Below, in pieces: positions 57,136 through 64,000 of a stretch of 64,000 bases of DNA (positions within the stretch are counted from its first letter, which is position 1; each line of letters opens with the position of its first letter). Made by a program: the position numbers and the translations under genes. The notes under the pieces were generated by a model. It did not search any database. It was not told the origin of the DNA and worked only from the letters and a program-made list of their open reading frames with translations. Origin of the DNA: Halomonas qaidamensis (GTDB taxonomy: Bacteria; Pseudomonadota; Gammaproteobacteria; Pseudomonadales; Halomonadaceae); NCBI RefSeq assembly GCF_025917315.1, contig NZ_CP080627.1, positions 3,162,001-3,226,000 of the forward strand, given 5' to 3'.

Positions 57136-58050
57136 GTGACCCCATCTCAGATCATGCCAAGCCTGTTTGGTGATGTTATTTCTACCTTTATGGGCGTGCC
57201 GAAGGCCACCGATCCTAAAACGACCGATGCTGAGGTAGTGGTTAGCGGCGTGCCCTTTGATCTGGCGTGCTCTGGACGATCAGGCACCCGCATGGGGCCA
57301 AACGCCATTCGTCAAAGCACTGCTAACCTGATCTGGGAGGGCAAACGCTGGCCCTGGGACTTCGCTTTGGAAGATCGGCTAGGGGTATGCGACGCGGGCA
57401 ACTTAGACTACGCCTACGGCGAGCCGGAAAGCCTAGTCGATAACCTTGAAACCCATGCGATGCGTTGGCTAAAGGCCGGTAAAAAAATGCTCACATTGGG
57501 CGGTGACCACTATATCAGCCTACCCCTGCTACGCGCTCATGCTCGGGTGCATGGCCCACTGGCACTGATCCATTTTGATGCCCATACCGACACCTATGAG
57601 CAAGGCACGCGTTTTGACCATGGCACTATTTTTCACCATGCCTTAAAAGAGGGGTTAGTAGTGCCGGAGCACTCGCTACAAATTGGTATTCGCACCAGCT
57701 ACGACCGCCATAACCACCCTTATGAAGTGCTAGATGCTGGCTGGGTAAATGAACACGGCCCTGCCGCTGTCCTGGAACGCATCCGTGCCCGTGTTGGCTA
57801 TCATCCGGCTTATATCAGCCTGGACATTGATGGCTTAGACCCTGCCTACGCGCCAGGAACCGGGACACCGGTATGTGGCGGCATGTCTACCGACCTAATG
57901 CTAAAAGTGATCCGCGGCATGGTCGGCATGGAGTTAATTGGCATGGATGTGGTTGAAGTAAACCCCGCTTACGACCATGGCGATATCACGTCACTCGCTG
58001 CAGCCACCCTGGGGCTAGAGTTTTTATATACGCTGGCCGCGTCTAAATAG
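57136..58050 (+). CDS. speB: agmatinase
   Basis: 304-aa Mn-dependent ureohydrolase splitting agmatine to putrescine and urea. Metal sites GGDHYISLP, HFDAHTDTY and SLDIDGLDPAYAPGTG are complete; GVPFDLACSGRSGTRMGPNAIR marks agmatinase rather than arginase. GTG 57136; AGGAG is 11 bases upstream. Length as E. coli SpeB. Confidence 0.94.
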   Translation: MTPSQIMPSLFGDVISTFMGVPKATDPKTTDAEVVVSGVPFDLACSGRSGTRMGPNAIRQSTANLIWEGKRWPWDFALEDRLGVCDAGNLDYAYGEPESLVDNLETHAMRWLKAGKKMLTLGGDHYISLPLLRAHARVHGPLALIHFDAHTDTYEQGTRFDHGTIFHHALKEGLVVPEHSLQIGIRTSYDRHNHPYEVLDAGWVNEHGPAAVLERIRARVGYHPAYISLDIDGLDPAYAPGTGTPVCGGMSTDLMLKVIRGMVGMELIGMDVVEVNPAYDHGDITSLAAATLGLEFLYTLAASK

Positions 58051-58091
58051 CCTTTTAGCCCCTGCAAGTACCCGCCCACTACTGAGCAAAA

Positions 58092-58129
58092 CGTAGCTAT
58101 CCCAGCAAGGCGTAACTATCCCAGCAAGG
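58092..58129. repeat. tandem repeat, 2 x 19 bp after speB
   Basis: CGTAACTATCCCAGCAAGG-type units, one mismatch between copies, with a third partial unit that forms the left arm of the following hairpin. Confidence 0.9.
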
Positions 58130-58153
58130 CGTAACGTTTTGGTTACGCCTTGC
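58124..58153 (+). terminator. 12-bp stem-loop after speB
   Basis: GCAAGGCGTAAC and GTTACGCCTTGC, perfect 12 bp, 6-base loop. No T-run, so termination strength is uncertain. Its left arm comes from the tandem repeat. Confidence 0.55.
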
Positions 58154-58265
58154 GACGAAGTGTTAATGACCAAAGTGATAATGGCGATTTTCTGCGCAGC
58201 GCATAATATATAGAATAACAATATAACTAAAAAATATATATTAGACTTCTCTTCAGGAGTTAACC

Positions 58266-59648
58266 ATGCATAAGCCACTATTGCTGAACCGTCGAGAGCT
58301 ACTGAAAGTAGGTACTGGACTAGGGATCAGCAGCCTTCTTCCTTTTAGCGCAGTCTCTGCTAATACCCTACAAACCCAGGCTCACATCGTCATTCTTGGC
58401 GGCGGCGCGGCGGGCATGGCAATGGCTAATCGACTAGCCACACGGCTCGAAGGAGGAACCATTACACTGGTTGAACCGCGCAGCACACACCATTATCAAC
58501 CAGGCTGGACACTGGTTGCCTCGGGCGTTTGGCAGCCTGATAAAACCATGCGCCCTAATGCTCAGTTTGTGCCGCGAGGAGTGAAGTGGGTGCGCGAATA
58601 CGCAGCCAGCATTGATGCCGATAATAAACGAGTCGGCCTTGCCAATGGTGCAACACTAGACTACGAATACCTAGTGGTGGCTACGGGCATTCAACTCAAC
58701 TATCACCTGATCGAAGGCATGTCGCCATCGTTAGTAGGTCAACATGGAATTGGCAGTGTCTACGCCAGCATTGAGGGTGCTACGCGCACCAATCAAGCTA
58801 TTCAGACATGGTTAGATAGCGGCCAGGGCAAAGGCATTTTTACCGCGGCCCCCACGCCGGTTAAGTGTGCTGGCGCACCGCTTAAAATGACCTTTACGAC
58901 GTTAAGTCGCTTGGAAGCTTCGGGGCGGCGCGACGCCTTTGAGGTAGACTTTATGGCACCTGGCGACGCCCTGTTTTCTCAGCCTTGGGTTAATGAATTC
59001 GTTAAACAGCGCTTTGACGAGCAAGGTGTCAATAGGCGGCATCACTATCGCCTTTCCGCCATTGATCCTCAGGCCAAGCAGGCTGAGTTCACCTTTGTTG
59101 GCCCTGACAGCGAATTCACCTCGCATCACCAGCTTCGCGAAGCTGAGTTCAGACGCGATAACCAACCCACGGTGATTGCGGACTATGATTTTATTCACGT
59201 AGTGCCGCCGATGAGTGCTCACGACTTCGTCAAGCAGAGTGCGCTTATCGCTCAAGACGGCCCATTCAGAGGCGAATGGTTAGATGTCGACATCTACACC
59301 ATGCAGCACAACCGCTATCCCGAAGTGTTTGGTATTGGCGATGTCATCGGCGCACCGATTAATAAAACGGCTGCTAGCGTTAAGGCCCAAGCGCCTGTAG
59401 TAGAAGCCAACCTGATTGCTGTCATGCAAGGAAACCCGCTACCCGCCCGTCATACCGGCTACACCTCATGCCCCATGATTACCGGCATTGGCAAGGCTAT
59501 GCTGGTGGAGTTTGGTTATGAAGACAACTTCGCCTTTATGCCGTCTTTCCCGTTTATTGATCCTACTGACGAGTCTTGGGTTACCTGGGTAATGAAAGAT
59601 CGCATGCTTCAACCCGCTTATTACGCCGTTCTTGAAGGCCAAGCTTAA
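58266..59648 (+). CDS. sulfide:quinone oxidoreductase-like flavoprotein with Tat-type leader
   Basis: 460 aa. An N-terminal N-R-R-E-L-L-K-V-G segment followed by a hydrophobic run (residues 8-31) looks like a twin-arginine signal. FAD motif VILGGGAAGMAMAN at 42-55; two active-site Cys, C201 in TPVKCAGAP and C402 in YTSCPMITG, as in type II/III sulfide:quinone oxidoreductases, and a C-terminal membrane-facing region. It would oxidise sulfide and pass electrons to quinone. AGGAG 6 bases before the ATG. The exporting leader is unusual for the family. Confidence 0.85.
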   Translation: MHKPLLLNRRELLKVGTGLGISSLLPFSAVSANTLQTQAHIVILGGGAAGMAMANRLATRLEGGTITLVEPRSTHHYQPGWTLVASGVWQPDKTMRPNAQFVPRGVKWVREYAASIDADNKRVGLANGATLDYEYLVVATGIQLNYHLIEGMSPSLVGQHGIGSVYASIEGATRTNQAIQTWLDSGQGKGIFTAAPTPVKCAGAPLKMTFTTLSRLEASGRRDAFEVDFMAPGDALFSQPWVNEFVKQRFDEQGVNRRHHYRLSAIDPQAKQAEFTFVGPDSEFTSHHQLREAEFRRDNQPTVIADYDFIHVVPPMSAHDFVKQSALIAQDGPFRGEWLDVDIYTMQHNRYPEVFGIGDVIGAPINKTAASVKAQAPVVEANLIAVMQGNPLPARHTGYTSCPMITGIGKAMLVEFGYEDNFAFMPSFPFIDPTDESWVTWVMKDRMLQPAYYAVLEGQA

Positions 59649-59659
59649 GGAGCACCATT

Positions 59660-60001
59660 ATGACCCTTACCGGCATCATTACGATTTTAATGTACGCGCT
59701 CGCCCCCTTCATTTGGCTAATGTTAGCAGCCGCTGTGATTATCGTTGGCCTACACCTTTTCGCTTATCTGCGTGGCTACCAAATCACCCATCACCGTAGC
59801 GTGCTTGCTCTACTATTGGCCGGACTGGTCGGGCTAACAGCCTTTGTTTGGGTGCCCTGGTTTACTCACTCTACGCTGGATTACGTCGCGACAGTGGTTG
59901 ACTGGGTGGCGTTGACAAGCGCCGCAATCGCAACCTTTATTGTTGCCTTGATAGTCTTACACCCTTTGAGCTATTTAATCAGTGATCGGCGTACAGATTG
60001 A
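59660..60001 (+). CDS. small membrane protein with the flavoprotein, unknown
   Basis: 113 aa, three hydrophobic segments. Starts 11 bp after the flavoprotein gene behind AGGAG, so it is co-transcribed and probably a membrane anchor or partner for it. I do not recognise its family with confidence; a DUF5368-like assignment is possible. Confidence 0.75.
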   Translation: MTLTGIITILMYALAPFIWLMLAAAVIIVGLHLFAYLRGYQITHHRSVLALLLAGLVGLTAFVWVPWFTHSTLDYVATVVDWVALTSAAIATFIVALIVLHPLSYLISDRRTD

Positions 60002-60013
60002 GCATTCCAATGT

Positions 60014-60043
60014 GACTCAGCCCACGCGTACGTGGGCTGAGTC
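60014..60043. terminator. 13-bp stem-loop between flavoprotein operon and 60082 gene
   Basis: GACTCAGCCCACG, CGTA loop, CGTGGGCTGAGTC, perfect. It sits between two convergent genes but has no clear T-run on either side. Confidence 0.6.
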
Positions 60044-60081
60044 AAAACCGCCGGTGACACCATTTATAATGTGAGTGAAGG

Positions 60082-60588
60082 CTAATACTCTTCACGCACC
60101 AGCGTCGCATCAAAAGACACATCAATACCCATGGTATTGCTGTGATCATGCTCTTCTGTCATCGACGCCACATAGGCAAGCGACGTTGCAACACGCCCTT
60201 TTACCCGACCGGTGTCACCATCGATTTCCAGCAGCGCTATCTCAATAGGCACGTCTTGTTCAGTGCCATAGTGGGGCAACATTCCGCTTTCTGGAAAGTA
60301 GCTCACTGAGGCATCACCCGTGTCACCATTCATCACTATAAAGCTAATGCTCAGCGTGCCTTGGGTTTCAAATCGCGGTTCTCTATGCCCTTGGACAGTG
60401 ACATTCACCATGCCCGGCATCAGCTCAGAAAAATTAGCTGTTGAGCCTTCTGAGTGAGTAACAATGTGCCACTCTTTAGGCTCGCCATCCAACGTACCGC
60501 TGATCTCGTCCGCAACGACGTGTCCGGCCCCCCACATAAGCCCACCCAGGAGTAGTGAGCTCATTCCCAAGCGTTGTTGTTTTGTCAT
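60082..60588 (-). CDS. secreted protein of unknown function
   Basis: 168-aa precursor with a signal peptide (residues 1-26, cleaved near VVADE). The mature part is rich in beta strands, Thr and acidic residues, with a His/Asp segment (EEHDHSN) and no cysteines. GGGGGAG lies before the ATG. Family not recognised. It may be a periplasmic or exported small protein. Confidence 0.7.
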   Translation of the reverse strand: MTKQQRLGMSSLLLGGLMWGAGHVVADEISGTLDGEPKEWHIVTHSEGSTANFSELMPGMVNVTVQGHREPRFETQGTLSISFIVMNGDTGDASVSYFPESGMLPHYGTEQDVPIEIALLEIDGDTGRVKGRVATSLAYVASMTEEHDHSNTMGIDVSFDATLVREEY

Positions 60589-60644
60589 TTTAGCTCCCCC
60601 ATACGTTTCGCTCGCTAACCGTAGAGGTGCTTCCCTGCACCTCT

Positions 60645-60682
60645 ATTAGCTTAGCCCTGAGAAATTAGCTTAGCCCTGAGAA
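60645..60682. repeat. tandem repeat, 2 x 19 bp at the metY 3' end
   Basis: Two identical 19-bp units (60645-60663, 60664-60682); the second contains the last codons and stop of metY (60670-60672), so the first is a copy of the gene end. Confidence 0.95.
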
Positions 60683-61944
60683 GCCGCTAGCGCTTGGTCA
60701 ATGTCTGCCAGCAAATCATCGATATGCTCAATGCCAATCGATAAGCGCACCATATCCGGCGTGACGCCAGCAGCCTTTAACTCCTGCTCGTTTAATTGGC
60801 GGTGGGTGGTAGATGCTGGAATCGAAGAGCAGCTCTTGGCGTCGCCGATATTAACCAAACGCAGAATCAGCGCCAGAGCATCGTAGAAGCGCTCACCTGC
60901 GGCCTGGCCGCCTTCAATGCCAAAGCTAAGAATCCCCGAGGCATGGCCGTTCATATAGCGCTTAGCTAATGCATGGTCAGGGTGGTTTTCCAAACCTGCG
61001 TAGTGCACCCAGGTGACTAACGGATGGCTTTCCAAATGCTTGGCAACGGCTAACGCATTGGCACAAATGCGTTCAATCCGCAGCGACAGCGTTTCCAGCC
61101 CCTGCAGCAGGTTCCAGGCCGCTTGAGCCGAAAGCGCCGCGCCCATGTTGCGTAGCGGTACCACGCGAGCACGGGCAATAAAGGCGGCGTCGCCCACATC
61201 GCGAGTATAGCTAACGCCGTGATAGGAGATATCCGGCTCGTTTAGTAGCGGGAAACGGCTGGCATTTTCCGCCCAAGGGAACTTACCTGAGTCGACAATC
61301 ACACCACCGACAGTAGTGCCGTGGCCACCAATATATTTGGTGGCCGAGTGAACGACAATATCTGCTCCGTGTTCGATGGGGCGACATAGAAACGGCGTTG
61401 CGGTGGTGTTATCCACAATCACCGGCACCCCATGACGGTGGGCTGCGTCAGCCAACTTTTGCAGGTCTACCACGCCACCAGATGGGTTACCGATACTCTC
61501 GCAAAACACTGCTTTGGTACGCTCGTCAATCAGCGCTTCAAGGCCGTCGATATCATCTTTATCGGCAAACCTGACTTGAATGCCTTGGCGTGGCAAGGTG
61601 TGGGCAAACAAGTTGTACGTGCCGCCATACAGCTCACTAATCGAGACAATATTATCGCCCGCTTCAGCAATGGTTTGGATCGCATAGGTAATCGCAGCCA
61701 TCCCAGAGGCCACTGCCAACCCCGCAATGCCGCCTTCCAATGCGGCCACCCGCTGCTCCAGTACGGCGCAGGTTGGGTTCATAATGCGCGAGTAAATATT
61801 TCCTTCCACTTTTAGATCAAACAGATCCGCTGCGTGCTGGGCGTTATCAAATGAGAATGACGTGGTCTGATGGATCGGCACAGCAACAGCATTTTGTGAA
61901 TCAGGCGCATAGCCATGGTGAAGAGCAATGGTTTCAGGCTTCAT
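60670..61944 (-). CDS. metY: O-acetylhomoserine sulfhydrylase family enzyme
   Basis: 424-aa PLP enzyme of the Cys/Met metabolism group that makes homocysteine from O-acetyl- (or O-succinyl-) homoserine and sulfide. The PLP Lys is K203 in HSATKYIGGHGTT; typical blocks FDNAQHAADLF, YSRIMNPT, LPRQGI and IGDAKS are present. Sulfide could come from or compete with the adjacent flavoprotein. Ribosome site weak. The 3' end has a tandem duplication. Confidence 0.93.
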   Translation of the reverse strand: MKPETIALHHGYAPDSQNAVAVPIHQTTSFSFDNAQHAADLFDLKVEGNIYSRIMNPTCAVLEQRVAALEGGIAGLAVASGMAAITYAIQTIAEAGDNIVSISELYGGTYNLFAHTLPRQGIQVRFADKDDIDGLEALIDERTKAVFCESIGNPSGGVVDLQKLADAAHRHGVPVIVDNTTATPFLCRPIEHGADIVVHSATKYIGGHGTTVGGVIVDSGKFPWAENASRFPLLNEPDISYHGVSYTRDVGDAAFIARARVVPLRNMGAALSAQAAWNLLQGLETLSLRIERICANALAVAKHLESHPLVTWVHYAGLENHPDHALAKRYMNGHASGILSFGIEGGQAAGERFYDALALILRLVNIGDAKSCSSIPASTTHRQLNEQELKAAGVTPDMVRLSIGIEHIDDLLADIDQALAASQG

Positions 61945-62079
61945 AAGAACGGCTCGCTAGTTGATGAAGGTGCATCCTTGATCCTAAACAAGCGACACAC
62001 TGAAGGCCAATATCGTTTAGTCTGGGGGTCGCCAGAGCCGTTCTTATTAATGCGTGGCGCTTAGGCGCCAAGCAAACGG

Positions 62080-62526
62080 TTAATTTCTCACGGTAATCAC
62101 TGAGCACTTGGCGGCATGGCTAACTTTGTGTGAAACACTGCCGATCATGACACTCCCTAGGTCACTAAGCCCTCGACTGCCCATCACGATCGCATCAACG
62201 CTATTGGCCTTGGCTACGTCTAAAATTACTCTGGCGGGATCACCGCTAACCAATAGCCGTTCAACCTGGGGCGCACCTGCTTGAGTGGCAAAGACAGAGG
62301 CTTTTTCTAACAGTGTTTCACCTGCTTGTTCGCGCTCTGCTAAGGTCGACTCAGGATTTACCACGCCTAATCCCCAGACCATCGTAGTTTTGTAGCCGAG
62401 CACTTCAGGCACATGCAGCAAATATACTTTTGACAACCCTTCTTTTTTCAGCAAATGACAAGCAACGTCAACCGCTTGCTTGGCATGTTCAGAGCCATCG
62501 ACCGGCACTAGAATTGAATCAAACAT
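62080..62526 (-). CDS. universal stress protein
   Basis: 148-aa UspA-fold protein with the nucleotide-binding pattern ILVPVDGSEHA near the start and VIMGSRGLSDLGSVMIGSVSHKVSH near the end (G-2x-G-9x-G-[S/T]). Likely binds ATP. AGGAG upstream. It stands alone between metY and a LysR gene. Confidence 0.92.
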   Translation of the reverse strand: MFDSILVPVDGSEHAKQAVDVACHLLKKEGLSKVYLLHVPEVLGYKTTMVWGLGVVNPESTLAEREQAGETLLEKASVFATQAGAPQVERLLVSGDPARVILDVAKANSVDAIVMGSRGLSDLGSVMIGSVSHKVSHAAKCSVITVRN

Positions 62527-62799
62527 GACCTCACACTCCTTTATTTTTTATAAATAGATACAGGTTTTAAAACAGCAGCGGTCAGCCAATGCCTGTCGGG
62601 AAGCCACGCATCATGTGGTAGTATATTTGGCTAATAGACCGCATTAACGCCCCCTGCTTTCAGCGTGCCGATATCGCTCAACTAGAGATAGCAACACCCC
62701 ATTTTGCCCACCACTGTTTCGGTACTAAGGCTCATTCTGGTCGTCAAACCACAACAAAACGACTATTGATTAAGTTATTGCCCATACCCAGGAGGTATC

Positions 62800-63702
62800 A
62801 TGGAACTGCGCCACTTACGCTACTTTTGCGTCGTTGCTGAAGAGCTGAACCTCACCTGTGCCGCTGAACGCCTGCATATGTCGCAACCTCCTTTATCTCG
62901 CCAAATTAAACAGTTGGAACAAGAAGTTGGCACTGTGCTGTTTGAACGTAGCTCTCGGGGCTTACGCCTAACGCCCGCCGGTACTTTTTTCCAGCAACAT
63001 GCACTGCAAATATTAGAAAAAGTAGAAGTTACTATCGACGCCACTCGGCGTATGGCGCGCAGCCAAAGAACACTCTTCGGTGTGGGCTTTGTTCCTTCTG
63101 TCTTTTATGGCCAACTGCCGATGCTAGTCCGTGACCTAAGAAAACGGGAAAATATCGAGCTATCGCTGGCAGAGATGACAACGGTCCAGCAAATCCAAGC
63201 ACTTAAAGCAGGGCGTATTGATATTGGCTTTGGAAGGCTACGCATTGATGATCCTGATGTTGAGCAAGAGATCCTGTTTAACGAGCCTTTAATAGCAGCA
63301 CTCCCAACAGGCCACCCGTTAGAGGGCACGTCACCTACTTGTGAAGAGCTCGCCAGCAACCCACTGATTATTTTTCCTGCTAAACCACGCCCTAGCATGG
63401 CAGACGTGGTGCTGGGTATCTTTCGTCGTCAGCGGTTAAAAATCGATGTGGTGCAAGAAGCCAATGAGCTGCAAACGGCGCTGAGCCTTGTGGCTTCGGG
63501 GATTGGTATTACCCTGGTGCCTGAACAAGTTAAACGGGTTCAACGTGAAGGTGTTTCCTACGTAACGCTTGCCGATAAGAGCATCACGACGCCTGTGGTA
63601 TGTAGCCGTCGACGGGGCGACAAACCATCACCCATCATGGAAGAGGCAAACGCAATTCTAAAGGTGCTTGTGGACAATCGTCGCTCAGGGCGTTACCCCT
63701 AA
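62800..63702 (+). CDS. LysR-family regulator, CatR/BenM type
   Basis: 300 aa. HTH ERLHMSQPPLSRQIKQLEQEVG; the first ten residues and ELRHLRYFCVVAEELNLT are typical of the CatR/BenM/CatM branch that controls aromatic-acid breakdown. AGGAGG precedes the ATG. Its target genes are not in the window, though the cut gene on the right may be one. Confidence 0.9.
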   Translation: MELRHLRYFCVVAEELNLTCAAERLHMSQPPLSRQIKQLEQEVGTVLFERSSRGLRLTPAGTFFQQHALQILEKVEVTIDATRRMARSQRTLFGVGFVPSVFYGQLPMLVRDLRKRENIELSLAEMTTVQQIQALKAGRIDIGFGRLRIDDPDVEQEILFNEPLIAALPTGHPLEGTSPTCEELASNPLIIFPAKPRPSMADVVLGIFRRQRLKIDVVQEANELQTALSLVASGIGITLVPEQVKRVQREGVSYVTLADKSITTPVVCSRRRGDKPSPIMEEANAILKVLVDNRRSGRYP

Positions 63703-63708
63703 CGGACT

Positions 63709-63750
63709 AAACCTCATTAAACAAACCTCATTAGATAACCCTCATTAAAT
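63709..63750. repeat. tandem repeat, 3 x 14 bp after the LysR gene
   Basis: AAACCTCATTAAAC-type units, drifting, starting 6 bp after the stop codon. Confidence 0.9.
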
Positions 63751-63790
63751 AAAGAGGTAGATTGAATCTCGCCCTGCAAACCCAATGTGT

Positions 63791-63824
63791 AAAAAAATCC
63801 CGCTTTGCGAAAGCAATAACGGGA
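63791..63824 (-). terminator. Rho-independent terminator of the right-edge gene
   Basis: On the minus strand TCCCG, stem-loop with TTGC/GCAA, CGGGA, then seven T. About 60 bp after the stop of the cut minus-strand gene. Confidence 0.85.
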
Positions 63825-63883
63825 CAAGGAGAATATCGAGTAAAAGGGCTAAAAAAGAATAACAAATAAGAAGTGACCGAGTT

Positions 63884-64000
63884 TTAGCCTGTCTTTTCCA
63901 ACACGTTGCGAGCGAAGATAAATTCAAAGTCTTTTGTTTCAAAAATCGCTGAAACAATGACACCTAACACCAGCGCCCAGAACGTGGCGCCAATGCCCAG
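63884..64000 (-). CDS. membrane protein, C-terminal end only
   Basis: 38 codons remain before the stop TAA at 63884-63886. Reading L-G-I-G-A-T-F-W-A-L-V-L-G-V-I-V-S-A-I-F, then a charged tail ending E-K-T-G. One hydrophobic segment followed by a cytosolic tail fits the end of a transporter such as a BenE-type permease, but that is a guess from 38 residues. Confidence 0.7.
   Translation of the reverse strand: MGIGATFWALVLGVIVSAIFETKDFEFIFARNVLEKTG

Overview
The window looks like a chromosomal segment of a moderately GC-rich, aerobic gammaproteobacterium, most likely a halomonad (Halomonas/Vreelandella). The reasons are the protein family versions seen, the pseudomonad-like PQQ/ethanol oxidation locus, TRAP transporters, MgtE, PntAB and a type IV pilus minor pilin operon. 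This is judged from translated sequence only; no database search was possible. I see no rRNA, tRNA, CRISPR array, insertion sequence or prophage. The left edge cuts a FecCD-type permease gene and the right edge cuts a gene on the minus strand.

Layout. 1-4.5 kb: heme/siderophore-type ABC permease and ATPase, a small conserved protein, the magnesium transporter MgtE and a TauE/SafE exporter. 4.5-12.9 kb (minus strand): a complete 2-aminoethylphosphonate (2-AEP) unit with the GntR regulator PhnR, ABC importer PhnS-PhnT-PhnU (fused permease), transaminase PhnW, phosphonoacetaldehyde hydrolase PhnX, an EamA transporter and a HAD phosphatase; two copies of TGGTATAGACCA mark the likely PhnR operators. 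13-17.5 kb: two divergent cyclic-di-GMP genes (GAF-PAS-GAF-GGDEF-EAL and HDOD-GGDEF). 17.5-24.6 kb: a LysR-TRAP transporter unit divergent from pxpABC (5-oxoprolinase). 24.7-29.1 kb: PhoX phosphatase and KatG catalase-peroxidase. 29.5-35.3 kb: fimT-pilV-pilW-pilX-pilY1. 35.4-38.4 kb: pntAB transhydrogenase.

38.8-55.9 kb is the centrepiece: pqqABCDE, a rhodanese-like C-x3-CW protein, a secreted pentapeptide-repeat protein, a PQQ alcohol dehydrogenase with calcium-type active site, cytochrome c550 (PedF), a SoxYZ-like carrier, a metallo-beta-lactamase-fold hydrolase, an S9 peptidase, ErcA, a soluble hybrid histidine kinase, the M16 peptidase PqqF and an AgmR/ExaE-type response regulator. Together these make the cofactor, oxidise alcohols in the periplasm, pass electrons on, and sense the substrate. 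The SoxYZ-like carrier, hydrolase and C-x3-CW protein form a conserved but functionally undefined quinoprotein accessory set. 56-64 kb: LysR with agmatinase, a sulfide:quinone oxidoreductase-like flavoprotein with a small membrane protein, an unknown secreted protein, O-acetylhomoserine sulfhydrylase, a universal stress protein, a LysR regulator and the cut gene.

An unexpected window-wide signal is a set of about seventeen short tandem repeat arrays (units 9-19 bp, 2-6 copies), mostly sitting right at gene ends. Several carry the stop or start codon of the neighbouring gene. Inside genes every unit length is a multiple of three.
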